Shown: in pieces, positions 38,241-45,987 of the stretch
Numbering within the stretch: the stretch's first letter is position 1
Layout of the letters: each line of letters opens with the position of its first letter
Virus record (IMG/VR): IMGVR_UViG_3300022920_000011
Location: 1 to 49,750 of that record
DNA: 49,750 nt
DNA from: a virus
Direction: 5' to 3' (one strand)
The notes under the pieces: model-generated
The model's input: the letters and a program-made list of their open reading frames with translations, nothing else
What the model was told of the DNA's origin: nothing
The model's database searches: none
Translations under genes and position numbers: made by a program

Positions 38241-39326
38241 TTATCTAATTTGCTTTTTCATGTTAGCAACAAATAGTGTACGTAACCATTCGAAATCATT
38301 AATTTTATTTAATGCGTCCAGATCGTCTTTGAACTCTTCTCCGTATGCTTTACCTTCAATAGCACCCTTAATACAATAACGTCCAAAACGTGCGCCATTG
38401 TCTACAGTAGTCCATGTTTCTAAACGTTGTAATGTGTCAGCACTTGGATTATTTGGATTAATGCCACTTGATAACTTCACACATTCACGGAAAGCACTAC
38501 GCCATGTACGGAATGGATCTTTGTTGAAGCTAGTAATGTTAGCAACATCTTTAACTGGCTGGTAGAAATTAACACCAGTTGTAAAATCTGGAAGTGCATG
38601 CCCCATGTCTAAAATTTGTTGTCTTGGGAATAATTTAATACCGCCATATCCATATTCTAGACCATTAATTGGGTTACGAGCAAACCAACTATAAGTTGTA
38701 TTTTTTCTACTACTTAAAGGAGGGGTATAGTCAAAACTGAAACTTGGCAGGATATCTGCATCAGCGTCTACAATCCATACCATTTCAGTAGTTGCTAATT
38801 TAGCTGCTTCTTTATGAGCTGCGCCAATACCAGTAACATTCTTAACGTGCTTAACGTCAGGAAATCTAGCACTTAGTGCTTGGAATTTTTGGTCTGCTTC
38901 TGCTTCATGATAACTAATCATTACAATATCGAAATCAGCTTCTTGAACAGTTGCTAGTAATTTATTTTTTACGGTTCCCATTGAAACGCCACCTGTTGGT
39001 ACCAATCTCACATCACCGTAACCCATTGCCTTGCGGGTTCTCTTTGTTACTTTTGGAAATTCATGGATGATATGTCTTCCTTCGGCACTTGGTCTATAAT
39101 GCCATGGAAAATCGTCAACAACATTAACGTCTTCATCAACAATCCATACCATGTCTGATTCGTCAACAAAACGTAATGCTACTTCTAGTAAGTTATTTGA
39201 ATCTTGGATCTTTGGACAAGTATGTACTGGATATGAAGGGAAAATATGTTTTTTTAGTCTGTCCCAAGGTGTAACAACATTTTGGCCACGATATGATAGT
39301 AGCTCAGACTTGTTAAAATTAATCAT
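38241..39326 (-). CDS. Glycosyltransferase-like protein with duplicated core
   Basis: A 361-aa protein. The second half has a GT-A-like core: strand FDIVMISYH (132-140), a helix, HVKNVTGIGAAHKEAA, and the acidic metal motif MVWIVDADAD (182-191). Remarkably, the first half repeats the same element, MVWIVDEDV (59-67), followed by similar downstream spacing to a VRLVP / IKLFP strand (106-110 and 230-234). So two related modules appear in one chain, likely from duplication. The protein may add sugars to phage DNA, virion proteins or host surface. It overlaps the next glycosyltransferase-like gene by 8 bases. Confidence 0.65.
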   Translation of the reverse strand: MINFNKSELLSYRGQNVVTPWDRLKKHIFPSYPVHTCPKIQDSNNLLEVALRFVDESDMVWIVDEDVNVVDDFPWHYRPSAEGRHIIHEFPKVTKRTRKAMGYGDVRLVPTGGVSMGTVKNKLLATVQEADFDIVMISYHEAEADQKFQALSARFPDVKHVKNVTGIGAAHKEAAKLATTEMVWIVDADADILPSFSFDYTPPLSSRKNTTYSWFARNPINGLEYGYGGIKLFPRQQILDMGHALPDFTTGVNFYQPVKDVANITSFNKDPFRTWRSAFRECVKLSSGINPNNPSADTLQRLETWTTVDNGARFGRYCIKGAIEGKAYGEEFKDDLDALNKINDFEWLRTLFVANMKKQIR

Positions 39327-39966
39327 TGTTAGTACTTTCTAATGTAAATGCAGTCGAACCAATATGTGATATTTTGTTACTCATATCACAATCGATATAT
39401 ATTTTAAATCCACTTGATCTTGCTTTGTTGCAAAAGTAAAGATCTTCCCCTGTTAAACTAGTATAGTCTTTATTCCATTCTACACTAAAATAAGGAAGAT
39501 CCATATTCTCAAATACAGATCGTTTGATTAACATACACCCAAATCCAACTGCTACAACTGGATGTATTCCATTCTTTTCTTCTAGTCTTTCATCCATATC
39601 TACTGTGCTAGTAAATGCAACTGGACGATAAGGTTTGACTCGTGTACTATAATTACACGCTATGATATCTTTTTTACTTGATAGTAAATTATCTAATATA
39701 CTTGCAGGAAACGTCATATCACTATCTAACCATAAAATATGACTGCAATCAGTTTCAAGTGCTTGCTGTGCTAATTGTTGGCGTTGGCTTGCAATTTCGC
39801 TTCCCATTACCATGTGTAACGTTGTTTTTAATCCAGAATCACCACACTTTTTCATAAGCATGGCGAGACTGAAAGAAAACGCAGCTGTTACTGAATCACG
39901 CACAGGGATGCATATCGCAACTTTTGCATTTGATTCTTTAGTATAATATTTTGGCATTGATACCAT
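39319..39966 (-). CDS. GT-A-type glycosyltransferase
   Basis: A 215-aa GT-A fold glycosyltransferase. It shows the nucleotide-sugar strand KVAICIPVRDS, the metal-binding HILWLDSDMTFP (DSD motif; about residue 80 from the Met at 39957), a FGCMLIKRSVFE acceptor-loop segment and GEDLYFCNKA as the catalytic-acid region. All expected elements are there, so an active enzyme is likely. Two in-frame ATGs (39966 and 39957) are possible and neither has a clear Shine-Dalgarno. It is cotranscribed with the duplicated glycosyltransferase-like gene, next to the fibre cluster, so fibre or receptor glycosylation is conceivable. Confidence 0.78.
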   Translation of the reverse strand: MVSMPKYYTKESNAKVAICIPVRDSVTAAFSFSLAMLMKKCGDSGLKTTLHMVMGSEIASQRQQLAQQALETDCSHILWLDSDMTFPASILDNLLSSKKDIIACNYSTRVKPYRPVAFTSTVDMDERLEEKNGIHPVVAVGFGCMLIKRSVFENMDLPYFSVEWNKDYTSLTGEDLYFCNKARSSGFKIYIDCDMSNKISHIGSTAFTLESTNND

Positions 39967-39977
39967 TTTAAATTATA

Positions 39978-40397
39978 TTAGTCCGCCAATTCTGAGCTTA
40001 ATTCAGCTTCAATTTCACGTACTTGGTCATTTAATGTTTTAGCTAAAGCTGATGCATTTTTAACGCAAGCGCCAAAAGCAGCGTCACCTAATGATGCCAT
40101 ATAATTCATGTGTTCTGGCTGTACTTTGCCAATTGTTAAGATATCAATTGCTGCTAATCGAGCTAGCTTTTGTACCCAGTATTCTTCTTCTGACTCTTCT
40201 ACTGAACTGACAAGACCACTCATTGGTCCGTTTGCCGCTTCAAAGTCTTTTGCAACTGCTTCTAAAATTGGTAGATCTGGATGACCTCCAGCTTTGGCTG
40301 CTTCAAGCTCTGCACTAAGTGCCATGGCCTGTCTTGCTACTGTTGGGTGAGACCCTAACAGAAATGTTTCGATTTCAAATCTTGTTCTAATACTCAT
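39978..40397 (-). CDS. Hypothetical helical protein (139 aa)
   Basis: A 139-aa, all-helical, Ala/Glu-rich protein. The start MSIRTRFEIETFLLGSHPTV contains an SHPT-type turn, and the rest alternates long helices (RQAMALSAELEAAKAGGHPD; VQKLARLAAIDILTIGKVQP). Nothing catalytic is visible. It has a good AGGAG site and a possible late promoter GTTAAATA at 40448-40455, and leads the glycosyltransferase-like pair. A tail-fibre chaperone or structural helper is conceivable, but no family was recognised. Confidence 0.72.
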   Translation of the reverse strand: MSIRTRFEIETFLLGSHPTVARQAMALSAELEAAKAGGHPDLPILEAVAKDFEAANGPMSGLVSSVEESEEEYWVQKLARLAAIDILTIGKVQPEHMNYMASLGDAAFGACVKNASALAKTLNDQVREIEAELSSELAD

Positions 40398-40447
40398 AGT
40401 TTTCTCCTGTGCTTGAGTTTACAATGTTATGATTGTTGTTGTGTTTG

Positions 40448-40455
40448 TATTTAAC
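40448..40455 (-). promoter_or_regulatory. Possible late promoter, GTTAAATA
   Basis: Minus-strand GTTAAATA directly after the terminator at 40461-40494; it would serve the 40397-38241 unit. It is a weaker match than the others. Confidence 0.4.
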
Positions 40456-40460
40456 CAAAC

Positions 40461-40494
40461 AAAAAGCATTGTCAAAATAAAATTTGACAATGCT
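40461..40494 (-). terminator. Rho-independent terminator after the 60-aa gene
   Basis: A perfect 12-bp stem AGCATTGTCAAA/TTTGACAATGCT with a 6-base loop (40465-40494), followed on the minus strand by TTTTTG and more T. Confidence 0.85.
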
Positions 40495-40502
40495 CTTGAT
40501 CT

Positions 40503-40685
40503 TTATGATGACCCTGTTGAATTAGGATTCTGCCATCCGCCAAAAGTAGCAGATAATTTAATGTTGCTCGTTACGCTTGGGGAAATGTAGTTACCTAATG
40601 TACTTAGTGAAATTGTTCCACTTAGTCCAAAGTAATTACGTACTGTGCCCATTGAGATCGTCGATCCCGTTGCTGGTAATGCCAT
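40503..40685 (-). CDS. Small tail-fibre-associated protein (60 aa)
   Basis: A 60-aa protein that starts MALPATGSTISMGTVRNYFG and ends in Gly/Ser/Asn-rich sequence (TFGGWQNPNSTGSS). I recall short proteins starting MALP..G.ISMG.IR near tail fibres in marine myophages and cyanophages; they look like fibre-tip or connector proteins. It has its own perfect TATAAATA promoter (40774-40781) and its own terminator (40461-40494), so it is a single-gene late transcript, which favours a real and abundant product. Confidence 0.72.
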   Translation of the reverse strand: MALPATGSTISMGTVRNYFGLSGTISLSTLGNYISPSVTSNIKLSATFGGWQNPNSTGSS

Positions 40686-40773
40686 GTTGAACTCCTCAGT
40701 TTCTTATTTTAATTAGCTAATTAAAAATTATTTTGGCTAGAGTATAGCCATGTATGCATTTCGCTTACATCTA

Positions 40774-40781
40774 TATTTATA
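40774..40781 (-). promoter_or_regulatory. Late promoter of the 60-aa gene, TATAAATA
   Basis: A perfect minus-strand TATAAATA in the 118-base gap after the 1014-aa fibre gene; the predicted leader is about 83 bases. Confidence 0.65.
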
Positions 40782-40803
40782 CGATTTCAGGTTGTAGTTA
40801 AGT

Positions 40804-43800
40804 CTACACTTTATTTTTTAAATTGTCAACCTCTTGTTTTAACATTTCAATCTGTGTTTGTTGTTCTTTTATTGCCTCGATTAACAATCCAACCATGTTA
40901 CCATGTCTAACTGCTAATATATGATCAACTCCGTCGTCTGTTTCTATCTTATTAGTTTCAAAAACTGCTTCAGGCAATACCGCTTGAACTTCTTGTGCCA
41001 TTACACCAGTCATACGATCTTCACGATTGAGATAATTAAATGTATATCCATTTAATTGATGAACCTTGTCTAGTGCATTTTCCAAACGTTCAATATTTTC
41101 TTTTTGTCTGATATCAGAAATTGTACCATACGCTGTTATGTCTCCAGTAGCAGTAATTGCTCCAGCGTCGATGTGTACTTTGTTAGTTGTATTATTTCCA
41201 AACGTGATGAGGCCGCCCTCTCCTTGCAGGTGTAAATTGCCTGTTGCTCCATTATTTCTAGCCATAATTTCATTAGTGTCAATTATTATGTTCTGACCAG
41301 ATGTTGAGCCTGTTTGAAAGGCATGTCCAGTTGATGTTAAGCTAGCATCAGTAGAGTTGGTTGCTCTTATTGTGGCAAAAGATGGTGAATCAGTTGTACG
41401 TACATTCTGATTCATATTATCTGCATAAACGTTGTCTGTGAAACGACCATCTAGATCAACTGTTAAGCTAGATAATCCTGAACGTTCTAATGTTAGTATA
41501 CCATTTGCAGTACTGAATGTAGCACCAGATATGTAGTTGTTAGTATTTGTATCAGTAAATACTGCACCTGCTGGTACTGCTGTTTTAACATTATCAAATG
41601 CCCAGTTAGAACTAATTGATGTTGTTGTTGCACCATTTACTGGAGTGTCATGAATTGCACGTTGTGTATTCGTATCAGTAAATACTGCACCTGCTGGTAC
41701 ATTGGTTAATACTTGACTATCATCTACTTTTCCATTTAATGCAGTTTGTAATCCAGTTACATTTGCAATTGAATGAGTATGACTATCATCTGCAACAGTG
41801 GCAGTTAATGTTACGTTCTGACTACCATCAATACTTACATTGCCTGATAAGTCTCCGCCAAGTGTAATTGTTCTAGCTGTATTCCATTTACTAGAACTTA
41901 CTGCATTAGCAGTAGCATCTAACTTTGTGTCAGCGTAAGTATTCGCACTTGATAGTGCATTTGCAGATACTGCGTCTGCATATAAATTGTTTGCTATTTG
42001 GTATGATTGGTCAGCAGCGTCTACATATGTTTTGTTAGTAGCATGATTTCCTACTGATGGTAACTGTGATAACTCAACTTCTCTTGCAACAAAACAATCT
42101 GCTTCCATTTCACCTAATACAAAACTTGCATCACCAGTGTTAATATCTCCATTTGGTTCTGGGTCGTATTCACTGAACACTTTCCAAGATGATGCGCTTG
42201 CATCATAAAATACACCAACGTGTGTGTATCCTGGTGCAGATGTACCTGTATTGATATTACTAAAAATACCAGTGTCAATATTTAAAGGTGCTGCTGTGCC
42301 ACTCCAAACATCTCCCAATGTATGCCCAGTTGTTGCACTAGCATGAAATTTAATGTTGTTATCAAGGTCTTGTTCGACACCTGTAATCGCTATACCAGTT
42401 GCTTCAGTTGTTGCAAAATTGTCTTTACTCCATTCAAAAGTGTCAGGAGTTCCTACACTATCAATTCTAACATAATACGTTGTAGTTGTTGTACCTTCGA
42501 AATATCCTTCAAAAGAGGCATCATCTAAACCAGTACCAGTAAATATTGTTCCATCATCTCCGATTGCGTCTCCTTGGTTTAAGTAGATAAAGTTATCATC
42601 TACACTAAGGTTAGCTGCGCCGATACTAACAGTGGTACCAGTAACAAATAAGTCGCCGCCTACAGTTAAATCATTGCCCACTGTTACATTGTTGGGCAAT
42701 CCCAAAGTAACATTTGAGGTTTCTGTTCCACTTCCTATTACTTCTACTTCGTTCAATGTGCCAGAAATAGTTGAAATATAGTTACCAGTGGTGTCTGTTC
42801 CAAGTGTTACGCTGTTTGGATTAACACTAGATGCTTGAATTCCTAGTGAATCGATATATGACTTTGTTGTTTTTCCATCTGTATATGAGTTCGCATCTGC
42901 CTTTGCTGCGTTTGCAGCGGATAATGCGAACGTTGCTGATGTTGAAATTGCATCTGCTTCTGCTGTATCTGCATATGTTTGATATGCAGTTGTGATTGCT
43001 GTTTCACGACCATCTGTGTATGTGTTTGCATTTGATTCTGCTGTGTTTGCTTTAGATGTCGCGTCTATTGCCGATGTTGAAATTGCATCTGCTTCTGCTG
43101 TATCTGCATATGTTTGATATGCAGTTGTGATTGCTGTTTCTCTGCTATCCGTGTATGTGTTTGCATCTGCTTCTGCTGTATCTGCATATGTTTGATATGC
43201 AGTTGTGATTGCTGTTTCACGACCATCTGTGTATGTGTTTGCGTCTGCTTCTGCTTGGTCTGCATATGTTTGATATGCAGTTGTGATTGCTGTTTCACGA
43301 CCATCTGTGTATGTATTTGCATCTGCTTCTGCTTCATCAATTCTATTTTTAATTGTATTACCAATAGTACCATTAACTGTGCTATCACCAATCAGGGTAG
43401 CGTCTCTAAAATCTGTATATATATTTGCTGAACTTATTGCATCTGCTTCTGCTTGGTCTACATATGCTTCGGTTGCATAACCAGTTAGGTCAGTTTGCAA
43501 TGCTGATAAATCAACAGAGTTACCATTGCTTATCGTTAAATCAGGAGATACAAAACTTAATGTTTGATTATCGGTTTCGCTTGTAATATATCCAACATCA
43601 TTTACAAATGCACTAATGTTAGTAGGTACCTCTCCTGATGCATCAATTGAAATAACACCATTAGATTCAGTTACTGAAGTTGCACTAGTGCCTGAAAAGG
43701 TAAGTGTTTGCCCTCTGTTTATGGAAGTTGAATTTGTTCCATCTGATACTACTATTACACCGTCTAATACATTTGTTGTATCAATTGTGGTATTTGTTAC

Positions 43801-43848
43801 ATCACTTGTATTTGTGATTACTACATTATTTAAAACCTTAAAAGCCAC
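40804..43848 (-). CDS. Tail fibre with repeats and S74 chaperone (1014 aa)
   Basis: The start is a GTG at 43848 (MAFKVLNNVVITNTSDV) with a GGAG site; two ATGs just upstream are out of frame and open a 7-codon reading frame. Residues about 140-310 contain 26-residue repeats with the pattern YTDGRETAITTAYQTYAD. The C-terminus (911-1014) is a peptidase S74 intramolecular chaperone: SDIRQKENIE with likely catalytic Ser911 and Lys916, and GVMAQEVQAVLPEAV. It folds the trimeric fibre and then cleaves itself off. A host-recognition fibre is the likely role. Confidence 0.88.
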   Translation of the reverse strand: MAFKVLNNVVITNTSDVTNTTIDTTNVLDGVIVVSDGTNSTSINRGQTLTFSGTSATSVTESNGVISIDASGEVPTNISAFVNDVGYITSETDNQTLSFVSPDLTISNGNSVDLSALQTDLTGYATEAYVDQAEADAISSANIYTDFRDATLIGDSTVNGTIGNTIKNRIDEAEADANTYTDGRETAITTAYQTYADQAEADANTYTDGRETAITTAYQTYADTAEADANTYTDSRETAITTAYQTYADTAEADAISTSAIDATSKANTAESNANTYTDGRETAITTAYQTYADTAEADAISTSATFALSAANAAKADANSYTDGKTTKSYIDSLGIQASSVNPNSVTLGTDTTGNYISTISGTLNEVEVIGSGTETSNVTLGLPNNVTVGNDLTVGGDLFVTGTTVSIGAANLSVDDNFIYLNQGDAIGDDGTIFTGTGLDDASFEGYFEGTTTTTYYVRIDSVGTPDTFEWSKDNFATTEATGIAITGVEQDLDNNIKFHASATTGHTLGDVWSGTAAPLNIDTGIFSNINTGTSAPGYTHVGVFYDASASSWKVFSEYDPEPNGDINTGDASFVLGEMEADCFVAREVELSQLPSVGNHATNKTYVDAADQSYQIANNLYADAVSANALSSANTYADTKLDATANAVSSSKWNTARTITLGGDLSGNVSIDGSQNVTLTATVADDSHTHSIANVTGLQTALNGKVDDSQVLTNVPAGAVFTDTNTQRAIHDTPVNGATTTSISSNWAFDNVKTAVPAGAVFTDTNTNNYISGATFSTANGILTLERSGLSSLTVDLDGRFTDNVYADNMNQNVRTTDSPSFATIRATNSTDASLTSTGHAFQTGSTSGQNIIIDTNEIMARNNGATGNLHLQGEGGLITFGNNTTNKVHIDAGAITATGDITAYGTISDIRQKENIERLENALDKVHQLNGYTFNYLNREDRMTGVMAQEVQAVLPEAVFETNKIETDDGVDHILAVRHGNMVGLLIEAIKEQQTQIEMLKQEVDNLKNKV
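42950..43345 (-). repeat. 78-bp coding tandem repeat in the fibre gene
   Basis: Copies of a 78-bp unit (26 codons) begin near 43085, 43163, 43241 and 43319, with one more near 42950 after a diverged spacer. The copies are close to identical in DNA, more than coding needs, which indicates recent expansion or gene conversion. Confidence 0.8.
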
Positions 43849-43871
43849 ATCATATCTCCACTTTATATATG

Positions 43872-43879
43872 TATTTATA
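43872..43879 (-). promoter_or_regulatory. Late promoter of the 1014-aa fibre, TATAAATA
   Basis: A perfect minus-strand TATAAATA, overlapping the end of the ParB-like gene; the predicted leader of the fibre is about 18 bases. Confidence 0.7.
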
Positions 43880-44342
43880 CAAAATTATCATATTGCTTTA
43901 TAAGATGGTATACATCATCAAGTGTCTTAGCGCCTGAATCTTCAACAAACATTGCAATTAGATCAGCTAACTGGCCGTTGTCAAATTTCTCTATAGACGG
44001 TACTTGCTTAAAATCCAAATTATCACATTTATATACTATGCAGGGTATATTATTAAGTCCAGCTAACCAATTTACTGTGGCACTATGCTGTCCTTCCCAT
44101 AGTATATATTTGTCACCTATATGTGCAACACTACTAGTTCTAACAATTGCTGGATGATATTCTTTACAGATATCTGCTACATGATTAGGGTCAAAAGTAT
44201 CAAGTTGATTTTGAGTTACTAATAAATCTTCAAATGGTATCCACTCAAGCGATAAGTTATTTACCCGGTCATCAGATGATCTAGTTAAATTATATTTCTT
44301 TAATGATTCACTATGATTATAAAGTTTTGATATATTGGACAT
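43875..44342 (-). CDS. ParB/sulfiredoxin-like domain protein (155 aa)
   Basis: The best start is ATG 44342 (MSNISKLYNHSES); the ATG six codons earlier lies upstream of the predicted transcript start. The sequence LEWIPFEDLLVTQNQLDTFD (30-49) then ADICKEYHPAIVRTS and YILWEGQHSATVNWLAGLNN (82-101), NIPCIVYK follows the ParB/sulfiredoxin fold, where the loop is usually GERR or DGHHR. Some ParB-like domains are nucleases or CTPases; the motif here is EGQH, so activity is uncertain. The TATAAATA motif at 44348 gives a leaderless late mRNA. It lies alone between fibre genes. Confidence 0.6.
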   Translation of the reverse strand: MSNISKLYNHSESLKKYNLTRSSDDRVNNLSLEWIPFEDLLVTQNQLDTFDPNHVADICKEYHPAIVRTSSVAHIGDKYILWEGQHSATVNWLAGLNNIPCIVYKCDNLDFKQVPSIEKFDNGQLADLIAMFVEDSGAKTLDDVYHLIKQYDNFV

Positions 44343-44347
44343 ATAGT

Positions 44348-44355
44348 TATTTATA
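44348..44355 (-). promoter_or_regulatory. Late promoter, TATAAATA, predicted leaderless
   Basis: Minus-strand TATAAATA; with T4 spacing the transcript would begin at 44342, the A of the ParB-like gene ATG. It follows the T-run of the terminator at 44361-44390 directly. Confidence 0.65.
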
Positions 44356-44360
44356 TTCAT

Positions 44361-44390
44361 AAAAAAAGAGAGGCAATAATGCCCCTCTTT
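44361..44390 (-). terminator. Rho-independent terminator after the 486-aa fibre
   Basis: Stem AAAGAGAGGC/GCCCCTCTTT (one mismatch) with a 6-base loop at 44365-44390, then a run of T on the minus strand. Confidence 0.82.
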
Positions 44391-44410
44391 CTATTATTAG
44401 TAATTAAAAA

Positions 44411-45871
44411 TTACTTCTTTAGATCTTTAACTTCTGCTGAAAGTTCTTTCACTGCTTCAATTAGTAGACCAGTAATGTTACCGTATGCTACTGAGTGAAC
44501 GCCGTCTGCGTCTGTGTGTACTGCTTCTGGTAGAACTGCTAGCAATTCTTGAGCAACAACACCAGTTGATGTTGAGCCGTCTGCGATACGATCAAATGTA
44601 ACACCACGCACTGCTTCAACTTTGCCTAATGCGCCGTCAATAGTTTGGATGTTAGTTTTTAATGATTCATCTGAATAAGCTGTTACATCACCAGTTGCTG
44701 TAAAGCTACCTGTGAATGAACCACTCATTGCAATACCGTCTGCACTTACTGTCATACCATTACCACCACCAACGTGAATTGTACGTGATGCTGCTAGTGT
44801 ACCACCACCAGTTAAGCCGTTACCAGCTACAATACTAGTACCTGATGCTGCATATGAACCTGCTGGTTGGAAACGTCCGTCTAGATCAACTGTTACTGAA
44901 CCTGAGTTCTTAGTTAATGTTAGAACACCTGTAGAAGTTGCAAATGATGCGCCAGTTAAGTATGTGTTTGAGTTAGCATCTGTTGTTGTTACTGATTCTG
45001 ATGTACCGTCACCTTTGTGGATTGTGATTGTATCATTTGAAACTGTAATTGCATCTGTTGCACGTAGTGCTTGTGCTGATGTTTTAGCAACTTTTCCTGC
45101 AATACTACTGTTAACTGTTGCTGCAAAGTTTGCATCATCGCCTAGAGCTGCTGCTAGTTCGTTAAGTGTGTTTAACGTGCTTGGTGCTGCATTTACTACT
45201 GCGTTGATATCTGCATCAATTGCTGCATCTACTTGAGCTTTTGTATAATAACGAGTATCGTGTGTGTGAGAATCGTTACCCACTGCAACTGTTAGTGTTG
45301 TGTTAGCTGAACCGTCAATTGATACTGAACCTGATGCATCGCCAGCAAGTGTAATAGTACGTGCTGATGACCATTTTGGTGCTGAAGTAACCGTAAAGTC
45401 GATTTCACTACCTGTATCATCATATGTTACAGTAATACCTGATTCAGTATTGCCTGTTAGCATTGGTGAAACAACTGCGTCTTGAATTGCTTCTTTAGCT
45501 GATGTACCCAATGTTAATGGACCTTCAATACTTAATGTACCAACGACATCAATTTCATCACTTGAGCCATTACCTAGTCGCACATCTTTCTTGAACTTAG
45601 TGTCTTTGTTAACAACTGTATCAAAGCTATCATCATTGTCGTCTGATGCTTCACCGTCTGTTGTTGTAAGTTTTGTTGCTAGAATTGAGATGTTACGCTC
45701 CATGTCAGCCATTCTACGTAGAGATGACTTTGAGCCTGAAATTACAATATCGTCATCGGCGATAACTGTTGCTTCAACCAGTGAACCTGATTTGTCGTAT
45801 TTGTATTTTTTGTTTTTATTAAACGAGAACTTTGTTTGTGAACCGTTGTGTTTTACTTTTCTTGATGACAT
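44411..45871 (-). CDS. Tail fibre with S74 chaperone (486 aa)
   Basis: A 486-aa fibre. The N-terminal 60 residues are basic, then a beta-rich shaft. The C-terminus is an S74 chaperone: YSDESLKTNIQ with predicted Ser400 and Lys405, and GVVAQELLAVLPEAV, cleaved off after trimer folding. The middle has LNELAAALGDDANFAATVNS, which nearly matches LNELAAAMGDDANFAATVSN in the 964-aa fibre, so these genes share modules. The start at 45871 has an AGGAG site. No late promoter lies in the gap above it, so it may depend on read-through from the 964-aa fibre gene. Confidence 0.87.
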   Translation of the reverse strand: MSSRKVKHNGSQTKFSFNKNKKYKYDKSGSLVEATVIADDDIVISGSKSSLRRMADMERNISILATKLTTTDGEASDDNDDSFDTVVNKDTKFKKDVRLGNGSSDEIDVVGTLSIEGPLTLGTSAKEAIQDAVVSPMLTGNTESGITVTYDDTGSEIDFTVTSAPKWSSARTITLAGDASGSVSIDGSANTTLTVAVGNDSHTHDTRYYTKAQVDAAIDADINAVVNAAPSTLNTLNELAAALGDDANFAATVNSSIAGKVAKTSAQALRATDAITVSNDTITIHKGDGTSESVTTTDANSNTYLTGASFATSTGVLTLTKNSGSVTVDLDGRFQPAGSYAASGTSIVAGNGLTGGGTLAASRTIHVGGGNGMTVSADGIAMSGSFTGSFTATGDVTAYSDESLKTNIQTIDGALGKVEAVRGVTFDRIADGSTSTGVVAQELLAVLPEAVHTDADGVHSVAYGNITGLLIEAVKELSAEVKDLKK

Positions 45872-45945
45872 TTTAACTCTCCTGTTTTATGAGTTGTTTG
45901 GCGCGAAAGGTATACTCTGTATTCCCCACTGTTCTTGCGAACTAA

Positions 45946-45971
45946 GTGAGGGGCTGTCTCTAACCCCTCAC
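45946..45971 (-). promoter_or_regulatory. Stem-loop between two fibre genes
   Basis: A perfect 8-bp stem GTGAGGGG/CCCCTCAC with a 10-base loop lies in the 116-base gap between the 964-aa and 486-aa fibre genes. No U-run follows on the minus strand. It may be a partial attenuator or an mRNA end-protecting element that lowers the amount of the downstream fibre. Confidence 0.5.
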
Positions 45972-45987
45972 CGTTGGCCAAAAATTA

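Noticed and set aside
39957-40000. A leaderless promoter for the GT-A gene (TATAAT six bases before the ATG)
   Set aside because: The -10 is good, but no acceptable -35 lies at 16-18 bases, and the gene follows closely on its neighbour, so read-through is more likely.
42950-43345. Possible CRISPR or intergenic repeat array
   Set aside because: The 78-bp repeats are in frame inside a fibre gene, have no spacers, and the period is a multiple of three.
45872-45987. Late promoter for the 486-aa fibre
   Set aside because: No TAAATA-type motif occurs in this gap; only a stem-loop is visible.
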